A DNA stretch of 12,278 nt from Chloromonas sp. AAM2 (taxonomy: Eukaryota; Chlorophyta; Chlorophyceae; Chlamydomonadales; Chlamydomonadaceae): positions 13,988 through 26,265 of the forward strand of contig QAXH01005214.1 in NCBI GenBank assembly GCA_004335635.1, read 5' to 3'. Below, one piece after another: positions 1 through 8,452 of this stretch. The number at the start of each line of letters is the position of its first letter. The first letter of the stretch is position 1. The notes beneath the pieces were generated by a model that worked only from the letters and a program-made list of their open reading frames with translations, was not told the DNA's origin and searched no databases. A program made the translations under genes and the position numbers.

Positions 1-307
1 CCAAGGATGCATGCAAGCACATGGGAGCCAGCGTGCGCCTAAACTGAGGCTGCATGCAAACACATGGGAGCCAGCGTGCGCCTAAACTGAGGCTGCATGC
101 AAACACATGGGAGCCAGCGTGCGCCTGAACCAAGGATGCATGCAAGCACATGGGAGCGCAGTGTGCGCCTTAACCGAGGATGCATGCAAGCACATGGGAG
201 CGCAGTGTGCGCCTAAAGCGAGGATGCATGCAAGCACATGAGAGCACAGCATGTGCCTGAGCGTGAGATGCATGCAAGCACATAGGAGCACAGGCCATGT
301 GCGTCAA
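1..307. repeat. 43-44 bp tandem repeat (minisatellite), about 7 copies
   Basis: Seven consecutive units start near 1, 44, 87, 130, 174, 218 and 262. Each contains the core GATGCATGCAAGCACATGGG or a close variant, followed by an AGCGTGCGCCTAAA-like segment. Units 1-3 are 43 bp, units 4-6 are 44 bp and the last, most diverged, is about 46 bp. Divergence rises toward the right, as expected at the edge of an array. The array is probably cut by the left window end. It lies 5' of the first visible exon of gene 1, so it may be intronic; that is inference. Confidence 0.93.
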
Positions 308-372
308 GTTGTGCTAAGCATCCAGCACGTGTCAGCAGCTGCCTGATTTGCACATGCTCCGTTGATCTGCAG

Positions 373-2504
373 GTTAATGTTGGGCCACGTAAGCATGCAC
401 TGGAGATGTTGAGACATAAAATTGAGAAGCAAAATGAGAAGGTGGCCAAGATTCGTGTCAAACACATCGCAGCCAAAAAGGTGATGATTTGGGCATTGAT
501 GGATTGCCACACGTTAATTATGGTGGCAGCTGGACAGCGACATTGCCTTAATCAACATGTCTGTGCTTTGCTGGCCATCTGGCACCTTTGACACCTTGAC
601 ACTAGCACTAGCATGCGCTGCGTCACCTGCGTGGCAGCATGCCAGACTGAGCATGCCAAAGCATACCAGCATTGCACTTTTGGCCAAAAACCCTGGTTTT
701 GCACGCCCTGTTGGTTGTTAGTTGTCAGCTGTTACTAACACGTGTTAGCTCTTGACTGCTTAATTTGCATAACGCATCTGGCTCGCACCCTGCGCTGTTG
801 CTGTGCACCACCAGTCGCTGCTGTGGTTATGCGTCTCACCTGGCTCAGCCGCTCCTGTACAAGCTTGCCTGCACATCCGAACTCTTGCGTTATCTACCTG
901 TCTCAAGGCGCGTGAGATACAAAATGCCTTGAACGAGGTTGCCTGAAAGCTTGCATATGGAACTCAAATGTTGTGTCTCAAGTCAAACGTCAGGGTCAAA
1001 AGTCAAAACCAGATTCTCAAAACCAGGCTGAGAGAGGTTCACAAGCGATTTCTGGGGCAACCAGCCAGAACGCCTCACTCACACTTGCATCTGCACCAAT
1101 ACCGCAACACTGACTGTGAACTGACCTCACACCTGACAAAAGTTACGAATCATGTTAGGAATCAGGTTTTCGGCTGTTTGAGTTTTTCGCCTTGACTTAC
1201 GAACCTCAGGGTTTTTCCCATTTTCGCAGTTGGAACCAAAAACCACTCAGTGACTGATACTGAGCCAGCACTGTTTTTGCTGGTCAACGCTGCCGTACCT
1301 GGCGATGTTGAAACCCCTCTCGCAGTACACTCAAGACGTTGGATAAAGTCACATGTGTGAGTTTGTGTGTGTGAGTTTGTGTGTGTGTCTTTCTCAGATG
1401 CGTTTTTGTATGCGTTTTTGTATGTGTGTGTGTGTGTGTCTCTCAGATCATGGACGGCCTTGAGGCAGAGCTCGAGCGCGAGGAAGCCGCCAAGGACCAG
1501 CTGTGCGCCGAGCTGGGCATGCTGGTGCAGCAGAGCGCCACCGCCCAGCTGGCAAAGCTGGAGGAGCTCAAGAACCACCTGGATATGCTCAACAGGTGTG
1601 GGGACTTGCGGGTATCTGCATGTCCAACAGTTGTGCTCTCGGTTATAGCTCTCAGTGGGACTGGGTGTGCGCACATGCGGCAATTCCAACACTCTTGCTC
1701 AGGATAGTAATGGTGGTGGTCACCCCTCAAGGTACTATCGTAAACGCAAACCTTGTTAGACCCAAAAGGCTCTGAAAGAATGCATATTGAGACTGGTGTC
1801 GGCATGGCGACCTCACTTGATCATCAAGTTGATGAGGTTTGTAGGGCGCAGAACAAGCAAATAGTGTCATCACATGTCTGTGTGACTGCAGAGGTGTGCA
1901 GACCCACACAAACCCGTTCCATACCGTGGGTCCTTCCTGCACTTCCCAAAGCACCAGCACAAGCGTTGCACCTACCCAGGAAGCCATGGCAGGCACCAGC
2001 ATGCCTACAACAAACGGACAAGCTTCCAACAGTGTATCACAGCCGAACGGCGGCCACACAGCACCGGCCAGCCCTTCCAGCAACCCCTTTGCTGAACCCA
2101 CCAACGGCAGGGCCCAATCGGGTGACTCAAAAGGGGGAGCACAACCAACGTCTGCGGGGGGCACCAAGGGACGGACAGGCAGTAGAGGGGGCGCGGCGGA
2201 GGCGGGAGGCAGTGCCGGGCGGGACGAAGCGCACAGGCAGAAGCTGTTGGCGGAGGTGGCGGCAGCCCGAGCCAAGCACCAGCGCCAGGGATCGGGCGGA
2301 ACAACTACCAGCGTGTCAGGAGGCAACACACCCCGTGTGAGCAGTGGAGGAGACAATCGAACGCAGGTATCCCCGATGCGAGCGCCTGCCGGGGCTTCGC
2401 TCATGACATCCCTTGCATCTCGTCAGGAAGCAGTGCAATCGGCGGGTGGCAGCGGCAGTGCACGAGGCACAGGCCAGAGCAGGTTTGCAGGATTTGACAC
2501 CTAG
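373..2504 (+). CDS. Coiled-coil protein, RAB6-interacting golgin-like (3' part of gene)
   Basis: Three exons are supported: 373-480, 1447-1595 and 1892-2504 (stop TAG). Acceptors are CTGCAG, TCTCTCAG and GACTGCAG; donors are AAG|GTGATG and CAG|GTGTGG. Phases run 0, 0, 2 and the split codon AG+A restores the frame. The gene starts left of the window. The first exon gives 36 residues rich in K, E and R. The second (49 residues plus a split Arg) is a strong heptad coiled coil with KDQLCAEL, LVQQ and KLEELKNHL. From memory, this order (KxQL, then xxQQ, then KLEEL near the end of the coil) matches plant proteins annotated as RAB6-interacting golgin. Such proteins are thought to act at the Golgi, but that role here is inference. 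The last exon encodes about 203 residues, mostly S/G/T/P-rich and probably disordered. It has two NPF tripeptides, a short helical patch (KLLAEVAAARAKHQR) and the C-terminus FAGFDT. The exon structure is secure; the family name is moderate. The 966-base intron 481-1446 could hide another exon. Confidence 0.62.
481..1446 (+). other. Long intron of gene 1, no secure exon inside
   Basis: This 966-base stretch lies between two exons that are both in phase 0. I saw no segment with good splice sites at both ends that keeps the frame. A K/R-rich open stretch at about 968-1060 (with VRVKSQNQ) looks helical but lacks a matching acceptor and donor. The 3' end is a TG-rich tract. Confidence 0.5.
1354..1439 (+). 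repeat. TG-rich microsatellite forming the 3' end of an intron
   Basis: Interrupted (TG)n runs fill this stretch, with a 12-bp duplication ATGCGTTTTTGT (1398-1409 and 1410-1421). The tract runs directly into the acceptor TCTCTCAG at 1446. A second acceptor-like site, TCTTTCTCAG, ends at 1397; its use would add 49 bases and break the reading frame. Confidence 0.85.
1702..1765 (+). repeat. Dispersed hairpin element, copy 1 (in gene 1 intron)
   Basis: The core starts with GATAGTA (1703-1709) and reaches the complementary TACTATC (1733-1739), a perfect 7-bp stem. The loop contains GGTGGTGGTCACCCC. A conserved 3' tail follows, with CGCAAACCTTGTTAGACCC. It matches copies at 2782-2864 and 7313-7392. 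It lies in the intron 1596-1891 of gene 1, in the same orientation as the gene. Confidence 0.85.
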
Positions 2505-2528
2505 CGGCCACATACTTCAAGAGCACGT

Positions 2529-2566
2529 CATACCGTAAGCACTGCCGCATACCGTAAGCACTGCCG
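2529..2566. repeat. 19-bp perfect tandem duplication
   Basis: The unit CATACCGTAAGCACTGCCG occurs at 2529-2547 and again at 2548-2566, directly adjacent. It lies 25 bases after the gene 1 stop, so it is probably in the 3'UTR. It is short enough to be a replication-slippage product. Confidence 0.9.
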
Positions 2567-2781
2567 CCACCATTCTGTTTTATTCAGATTAGCAAGGGAG
2601 ATTGCAGGCTTCCTGGCCTTATGCCCTGAGAAGCAGCTTTCATCGCCCAGCTTATGCAACTGTTGAATTTCCGCCTTGTTTGCAACACGAACAGCAGACA
2701 CTGGCGTGCAAGTTAAGAACTGCAAAGGAAATGAATTTCATTAGAGGGGAGGGATTTCAACCCATCCAACCCTCAAGCGAA

Positions 2782-2864
2782 GGGGATTGCGACACACCTG
2801 GATAGTAGTGGTGGTGGCCAACCCCTCAAGGTGCTATCCTGACCGCAGACCTCGTTAGACCCAA
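2782..2864 (+). repeat. Dispersed hairpin element, copy 2 (intergenic)
   Basis: GGATAG and CTATCC (2800-2805 and 2834-2839) pair around a loop with GTGGTGGTGGCCAACCCC. The tail is CCGCAGACCTCGTTAGACCC. It also shares an upstream extension (GGGGATT, then ACAC) with copy 3, so the full unit may be about 83 bp. Confidence 0.85.
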
Positions 2865-3349
2865 CACAGATTGCACCAGTGCAAAGCAAGTCCCTTGGCG
2901 AATTTTTGGTGAATCTCACAAAACTGAGACGACTGCCATGTGGTGACCAATGCTGGGGCAATTGATAGTGTTCATTAGCTTCCATGAGCCATGGAAAAGG
3001 CCTTTACCTACAGCTGTACCTCCTTCTCAGCAGATGATGGTCAGCTGGTGGTGGTAACTAGAACTGATGGTCACACGTCTCAGGCCACACTTGGCCACAT
3101 CACAGAGTTTTAGTACCATGCCGATTAGGTTTCGCACCGTGTGCCATATCTGTGCTTCATTGGTGAGCACAGCGAGACTATCAGGCTCTATGCTTGGTGC
3201 ACGCACAGGCTCAGCTGTGCACGTATTGTTTGCTGGTTGGAGGCCTGTGCATGTGATCTGTTTGACTTTCGTGCTGGGACAGTGTATTTCTATCAACCTT
3301 TCGAGCCAATAAGGCTACTAGCGTAGTACGCTTTTTTGTGGCACTGTGT

Positions 3350-3391
3350 TTTTGTGTGTGTACGTTTCCAACTTGCTTTTGTGTGTGTACG
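3350..3391. repeat. 15-bp direct repeat, TG-rich
   Basis: TTTTGTGTGTGTACG occurs at 3350-3364 and 3377-3391, 27 bases apart. It is a simple-sequence duplication with no sign of function. Confidence 0.85.
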
Positions 3392-4221
3392 GGCTTGGTC
3401 ACCAGTGCTCAAGCCCTGCATTATCTGTGCAAGGCCCCGTTCGGAACGCAGATGCAAATAATGTCGCAACCGTAAAAACACTGAAGTTCCTGTCTAGTCC
3501 TGGTTTGCTGTCCCAGAAGTGGCAGTGCACCGTCTACCACAACACGCGATGTCCACCCCGCTGTCCACCCCATGTGCGGTTCACACACAAACACACACAT
3601 GGTTTGCTGACACACAATGGTTCCTGGCGGTATTACAGACCTATTCACACAAATTGTCCCAGAATTGGCCAACTTTTGTCCCCCCCGAAACCAACGCAAA
3701 GATTGTGAACAATTGTCAAGTGCTCAAGCCACAAGTGCCCCTGATTCAGGCTCGTCAGTTTCAGTGCAGCCACGTACTGCTGCAATTGAACCCCTCAGTC
3801 AGGCCAAGGGACGTGGGTTTTCTTATGTCGTTTGTCGTCACATACGCCGGAAAAGGCTTCAGTTCCTGTCACAGCCGCCAGATCAGTTGCAGATTGGCCG
3901 CTCAGGTGGCAATGGTGAAACTTCATGTCATCCGGCTGCTTAGTTCGGCTGCAATAGGGTGAGTCCCAGGGCCCCTCAGACGTCCAAACGATGACATATC
4001 ATAACATAGCTCCCCTATGCAAGCAACGTTCCGGGGTTGATGAGTCGCATCAGCCCACAATCAACGTTCCAATGGATGCGTTGACTGCAGGTTGGCTGGC
4101 AGTCCAGAACGCACGACCGGCAGCCATACTTCTCGCTTAACCAACAGGAGATTCAGGAAAGCTTCTGACGCTTCCACTGTGGTGGTGGCTCTGCCGTATT
4201 CACACTCAGTGACGTGCCGTG

Positions 4222-7200
4222 ATGGCGTTACACGGTACCATGACCGTTCCTCCGCCCTCCGTTCTTCGACCCAGAACAATTGTCGATCCACTCCCGAACA
4301 CGCACTATAATCAATCATGCGGTGAGGTCTGGCTTGCAGCGTTTGTCGTTGCGCTGATGTCTGGCTGTGATAGATCCTCATCCTGCTCATGGCCTCTCTT
4401 GCCCCCATCACTTCCGTGCAATCCTGTTCTTTCACATTGCAGGTCGTGCCTACGCCAGCCACAAGCTACAAATGTCTGCAGGACCTCTAGGGGCGCCTGT
4501 ATTCCTCACGTGAGGGCACGCCATGCAATCGTGAGGGCAGGGCCAGCTGTCACCACCACAGATCGGACAGTGGCAGATTCGGTGAGCCAATGAACTGATG
4601 CTGAATATTCCGCATGCACCATTGCAGACATGTGGGCTTGCTGACAGTGGGTCACTAGAATGTTATGCATGGCATCCATGTGAGCTTGTCCGGTCAAAGG
4701 CGGTTGGACGAAGGCTGCAGCTGGATGCACGCTGCCGCAAACCTGTCGTGCTGTTTCAACCCAGGTGCATGCAGCAGGTAACTGTACGCGATCAACACCA
4801 ATAGCTGACCATTGCCCTGTACGTTCTGCAGGTTGAGGCAGTCCTGTCCAAGGTGCCTGTTGATCGCCGTGTGGCACTGGGAGAATTCCAGGAACGCTTG
4901 GACGGCATCAAACAATTAGGACGGGATCTGCAGCTAAACAGGGTATTCCCTGAGCGCATCCCCGGCTGCTTTGCTTTGGTGCGTGCACATGCACAATCAT
5001 GTACCACATGCAAGATGCAGCCTCAGACCCAGTTTGACTCTTTTCTGACCGGATCTCAACCTTGTTGACCCCCGTTTATTGTCTTCAACCCATCTGCTGA
5101 AGCTGTGTTGCCTCAAAGCGGGACAAACAGCAGAAACAGCAGTGCATATAGCATGGTGGCCTATGCTGTGGTGGCATACATGATCGTGCTCAAGTAGGCT
5201 TGGCGTGCAAGGGGATTGGCTGCATGTCACTATTAATGGCACTTGCGCACAGGAACTGACCACAGACCAGAGGCAGTTCAGCGGCAGCGTCACCGACATG
5301 GCACGCTTTACGTTTGGAAAGTTTGGCCCTCCCACATTGGAGGTAGGGCTTCCTTTTCCTGTGCCACAACCTGGTCTGAAGTGCACTTGCCAGCCACCTG
5401 CATGGAAGGCAAACTGCCAATCGGTTTTCTATCGCGAGCTCACTTGGGCGTGCAGAGCTCGCAACAGAGTGGTGCTCAGGTGCCTAAGGAAGCAGTTGTG
5501 TCCAGTTCTGTGACTACCCCATGCCACAGGTTGATCTGGGACCGGAGCCAATCCGTTTGGGCCGCATGGAGACAGGCCTACCTGATCTGTACAGGGGCAA
5601 GTATGAGGGCATTGAGAACGGATACGTTCTCTTTACGCATTTCAAGTGAGTGCTGGACCACATGCTCCAGAGGCGACCACAACCCTGACAGCAGTGTCAA
5701 CTGATGACCGGCTACTTGATTTGACATCCTTGTGGTTGCTGTGTTTTGCAAGGCAGAAGCGCATGAGGCATGTTGCCTGCCATTAAGAAGCTGAGCAGCT
5801 CAACGCCCTCTCTGGCTGCACTGTAAGCATGGAGTGAGGCTCTTTTCACTGTGCCGCCACACATGTGCACCCATGCGATCATGCAGGGTTGTGGAGCCGG
5901 ATGTAGACCCTACCGCAAGCCCCCTCCTGGGTGTGCAGGCGGCAGTGGCCGAGTGGGGGATTGTGGAGGGGGCCGATGGCCAGCCGCCTTCCCAGCTGTC
6001 CGTGCTGTTCCGGTGAGGATAGGTTTTTGCTCCGCTGCCTCGACACGGGATGCAAACCAGCGTTGGTGGTTTTGCTCTGCAGCATTTGATTCGATCGTGC
6101 ATGCATCCCCATACCTGGTTCTGGCTCAGCAATGCCTCAGCACGTACATGCAAATGGTTTCCGTTACAGCTGTTGGTTTCATACTGCATGTTCCCCCCTC
6201 TGCCTGATTGTTGTACGAGACACAACACACACGCCAGGCCACTCACATTCATAAAGTCCACACCTGCAATTTGTAACAGTATCTGTCTGTGGCGGAGTGT
6301 TTAACTGTAAATCACTGCTGGCGTGTGCGCAGGAGGCTCAAGCTGCAGCCGATTCCGAGTGTGGCAGCGGACAGCGAGAGGCTGGCTCGCTGGCTCAAGG
6401 TGTTCCAGGCGGCTAACCCAGGCATGGTGTGTGGCAGGCCAACACGCAAAGCGTGTAGCATTGTGTGACGTCAACGCAAGGTTACGGAGGTTCAGGGCTC
6501 AGGGACCAATCAAACACTGTTACTCTAATGTTCAACTGTTATTCGGAAACTGGAGGTTATTCTTGAATTGGATTTGAGCAGTTGACGGCATTTGCACCTC
6601 CCTCGAGAAATCAAGTTGAAGTACGACTGGTCCTGCAACGTGGAACAGGGCTTGCTATTGGCGAACCAGAAACAGCTGTCACCTGCTCCGGATTTTGCCA
6701 CTATGTTTGTGGGCGGGCGCGCCTGCCACTGTCCCAACTCCTGCGCCACTTCCTCCTGCGCCTCCCACTTCCTCCTGCGCCACTTCCCGGCCCTGCATGC
6801 CCACTGCCCGCACCCGCAGGACGGCAACGGCACAGCTGAGGTCGAACTGCCAGTCATGCCCAAGGGCTTGATTCAGTATTACTTGATGGGCAACGAGCTT
6901 CAGGTATGGTATGCGGGATGCAGGGCATACTTGTACAGTCAATGTGCGCTGCCTGGAATGTTTCAATGTATCAGCACACTCTCAGTGCTGGGCACTGTCT
7001 GGTACGGCACATGCCAGCTGGCACATGTGCATAGTGGGTACAGCTAAGTTCGTGTTATGGAGGGAGGCTTATATGGCTGAGCATAGAGATGTTCTGGCCT
7101 ACGCCTCGTAACAGCTAAATGGCTCCTCGCACTGTTCACTGTGGACATGCCTACTACATGCTGGCTGTGGCACTGTACACGTGGGCCACGTCTGGGGGAC

Positions 7201-7670
7201 AGCGCACAACCTAACCTGTAACACGTTACAGTGGGCGCATCAGGCGCTGGCACGAGGCAGGCCCATATCCTGTCGCCTGTATACATTGAACCATTCATTT
7301 CTTCAGGCCATCTTGGCTCAAACGGGGTTTGCGATCAGGATGGCACCCCGAGGGGTGGCCACCACCACTACTATCGCGGTGTGATAATCCCCCTTGTATG
7401 ATGGACGAGTTGGAGTCTCTCCCTGCGTGTGAGTCAAGGGACCCAAGTGGGCCAAGGGATTTGTGTGCTGCCGCCGTCACAACGTCCTTTCAGGCTGGTG
7501 TTCACGATTGAACTGCTGCTGCAATTCACAACCGTCATGTTTACGCGTGTTTGACAACCTCATATGTTGTCCCATGATTGCAGATGCATGTGGGCAACAT
7601 GGGGTCGCACATGATTTTGCGGCGCTTCACCCCACCAGCCGGTACTCCTGGGGGCCAGCTGGCAGCATGA
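4222..7670 (+). CDS. Unrecognised conserved-looking protein, about 310-340 residues, multi-exon
   Basis: Proposed exons are 4222-4321, 4443-4509, 4562-4581, one unresolved exon in 4582-4831, 4832-4942, 5253-5342, 5530-5645, 5887-6012, 6333-6426, 6820-6903 and 7584-7670 (stop TGA). From 4832 onward all phases agree (0, 0, 2, 2, 0, 0, 0) and junctions are canonical, for example CAC|GTGAGG, TTCAA|GTGAGT, CG|GTGAGG and CAG|GTATGG. I do not recognise the family. Visible features are a helical stretch (EFQERLDGIKQLGRDLQ), an aromatic stretch (DMARFTFGKFGPPTLE), then GRMETGLPDLYRGKYEG and GYVLFTHFK. A helical WLKVFQAANPGM segment follows, and the end is beta-like (PKGLIQYYLMGNELQMHVG, then MILRRF). 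The C-terminus is GTPGGQLAA. No membrane segment is apparent. The N-terminus (MALHGTMTVPPP..., with RAYASHKLQMSAG) could be a weak plastid transit peptide. A distant likeness to plastid fibrillin/PAP-type barrels at the C-terminus is only an impression. The start ATG at 4222 was chosen because its exon ends in the phase the next needs. Confidence 0.68.
4562..4581 (+). other. Candidate 20-nt micro-exon of gene 2
   Basis: ACCACAG precedes it and G|GTGAGCC follows it. It completes the split codon of the preceding exon (AC+A) and adds SDSGRF in frame. The intron before it would be only 52 bases (4510-4561). A repeated donor-like CGTGAGGGCA at 4509-4518 and 4530-4539 leaves other splice choices, but the later donor would read through a TGA. 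Confidence 0.4.
4659..4777 (+). other. Unresolved exon of gene 2 (two alternatives)
   Basis: The frame between 4581 and 4832 requires an exon of length 2 modulo 3. Two candidates fit. One is 4721-4764 (44 bases, acceptor GGCTGCAG, donor CAG|GTGCAT). The other is 4659-4777 (119 bases, acceptor CACTAG, donor CAG|GTAACT). The sequence alone does not decide between them. Confidence 0.4.
4943..5252 (+). other. Intron of gene 2 (310 bases)
   Basis: It lies between AACAGG|GTATTC and GCGCACAG|GAACTG. The flanking exons are in phase 0, so no exon inside is required. A fragment at 5045-5072 (CTGACC, then CAACCTTGTTGACCCC) resembles the tail of the dispersed hairpin element and may be a decayed partial copy. 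Confidence 0.5.
6427..6819 (+). other. Intron of gene 2 with 19-bp pyrimidine-rich repeat
   Basis: It separates NPGM from DGNGTAEVEL in phase 0. CCACTTCCTCCTGCGC occurs at 6746-6761 and 6765-6780, with a partial third copy, supplying the pyrimidine-rich tract before the acceptor at 6819. A long open stretch from about 6589 lacks an in-frame acceptor, so I treat it as intronic. Confidence 0.6.
6904..7583 (+). other. Last intron of gene 2 (680 bases)
   Basis: It runs from CAG|GTATGG to GATTGCAG|ATGCAT, with both flanks in phase 0. It carries hairpin element copy 3 on the opposite strand. It also contains two perfect 10-bp palindromes (GCCAGCTGGC at 7013-7022 and GCACATGTGC at 7021-7030) and an inverted repeat CTGTAAC-AC-GTTACAG (7216-7231). 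I see no exon in it. Confidence 0.6.
7313..7392 (-). repeat. Dispersed hairpin element, copy 3 (inverted, in gene 2 intron)
   Basis: On the minus strand it reads GGGGATT, ACAC, then GATAGTAGTGGTGGTGGCCA, then CCCCTCGGGGTGCCATCC and the tail CGCAAACCCCGTTTGAGCCAA. The inner GGTGGCCACC is a perfect palindrome. The stem is weaker than in copies 1 and 2 (one A-C mismatch and one wobble). Confidence 0.85.
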
Positions 7671-8302
7671 GAGAACGCAGCACGCACTGCAGCAGACGTG
7701 TGTCAAGGGCTCTTCAAGGGTGCTGTGCATTAAGTGTCAGCCCGTGGTTGAACCCTGCACGCTTCTTTGAGGTCTGCAGACCTGGAGGCACTTGCACCTC
7801 TTCTGCTAACGAGGAAGCGACGTGGCCAACACAGGTCCTATCAGAAGAAGGTTCGTCACCTGTCAAACCAGCCAGCACTGATATCAGACATGACATGCCA
7901 ATGCTCTGCCAAGTTCCCTTCACCTGGTTGTGTCAGAGAGAAAGCCAGGCCAGTACGGCACCTGTTGCTCTTGGCGCCGGAAGAAGTTGCTGCAGCCGCT
8001 CTGTTTTTGCTGCAGTTGGTTGGGCGTGTTCAGCTACTCTGGTTGGTGGGGAATTTAGTTGTGTCAGCAAGGCCTGGTGGTGAGAGACCTTTTGGCAATC
8101 ACCCTCGTCCATGAGCCTGGTCGCCAACTCAGGCCCATTTTTGTTTTCCGTCCTTTGTTTCTAGTTGCACCTGCTCAACCCATGTCTGACAGCATTTGGC
8201 AGTACGCCAGTTTTTGTTTGTCACAGTCCTTTGACTTCTGTGTTCTAGTCGCCTTCTGTTGCTTCAGCCTCAGCTCTTGCCTGGCGCTGTGGGCCCCCCT
8301 GA

Positions 8303-8307
8303 TGTAA
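8303..8307 (+). terminator. Candidate TGTAA polyadenylation signal for gene 2
   Basis: TGTAA is the usual chlorophyte poly(A) signal. This is the first one I found after the gene 2 stop, about 630 bases downstream. The motif also occurs by chance inside introns here, so this is weak evidence. Confidence 0.3.
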
Positions 8308-8338
8308 TCAACACATATGTTGAGCAATACACTCGCTT

Positions 8339-8452
8339 ATGGTGACATCATCGGCAAGCGTTCCTGATGCAGCTTATTATGAGCAGAATGATGCAGGTTA
8401 TACTATTGAGGACACTGGGAATGATGCAGCTTATTATGAGGACACTCAGTGA
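8339..8452 (+). CDS. Small ORF of 37 residues with duplicated DAAYYE motif (uncertain)
   Basis: ATG 8339 to TGA 8450 encodes an acidic, tyrosine-rich peptide. The motif DAAYYE appears twice because the DNA contains GATGCAGCTTATTATGAG at 8366-8383 and again at 8423-8440. GAGGACACT is also duplicated (8408-8416 and 8438-8446). The ORF overlaps the end of another open frame (8268-8345, VINTYVEQYTRLW), offset by one frame. It could be a minisatellite that happens to be open, a remnant of a coding sequence or a real short exon. No homology is recognised. Confidence 0.2.
   Translation: MVTSSASVPDAAYYEQNDAGYTIEDTGNDAAYYEDTQ

Larger units (their letters stand above)
2505..4221. other. Intergenic region between genes 1 and 2
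   Basis: No secure gene is visible in these 1.7 kb. The stretch holds the 3' flank of gene 1, a 19-bp tandem duplication, hairpin element copy 2, a TG-rich duplication and the presumed promoter and 5'UTR of gene 2. I found no TGTAA motif here for gene 1. Open stretches at 3067-3326 and 3519-3962 lack convincing splice signals or recognisable motifs. An ATG at 3912 followed by a donor-like GTGAGT at 3959 could be an upstream exon of gene 2, but reading it through the next acceptor (ending 4091) meets a stop at 4308-4310 before any good in-frame donor. Confidence 0.5.

Noticed and set aside
1815..1829. Palindrome ACTTGAT-C-ATCAAGT in an intron
   Set aside because: A 7-bp inverted repeat is expected by chance in a window of this size and has no supporting context.
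1727..2404. Long minus-strand open frame opposite the last exon of gene 1
   Set aside because: It is the antisense shadow of a GC-rich, stop-poor + strand exon, and the + frame has splice sites, coherent phases and a compositionally coherent tail.
3141..3326. WD-repeat-like stretch (FIGEHSETIRLYAW)
   Set aside because: Only one short match with no flanking repeats, no convincing splice sites and a cysteine-rich continuation; likely chance.
3617..3943. Open + strand stretch of about 108 codons
   Set aside because: No recognised motif, no credible start context or splice sites, and composition like the surrounding intergenic DNA.
3912..3958. Possible first exon of gene 2 (MVKLHVIRLLSSAAI followed by GTGAGT)
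   Set aside because: Joined to the acceptor ending at 4091 it gives a transit-peptide-like sequence, but that frame stops at 4308-4310 with no good donor leading into the next exon in phase. The ATG at 4222 fits better.
6589..6840. Protein-like stretch (EIKLKYDW, VEQGLLLANQKQL) inside gene 2
   Set aside because: The only nearby acceptor leaves an in-frame TGA for this reading frame, and the flanking exons already join in phase without it.
7767..8114. Open stretch with DLEALAPLLLTRKRR and RSYQKKVRHL
   Set aside because: A second frame over the same bases looks equally protein-like, and no splice chain ties either frame to a neighbour.
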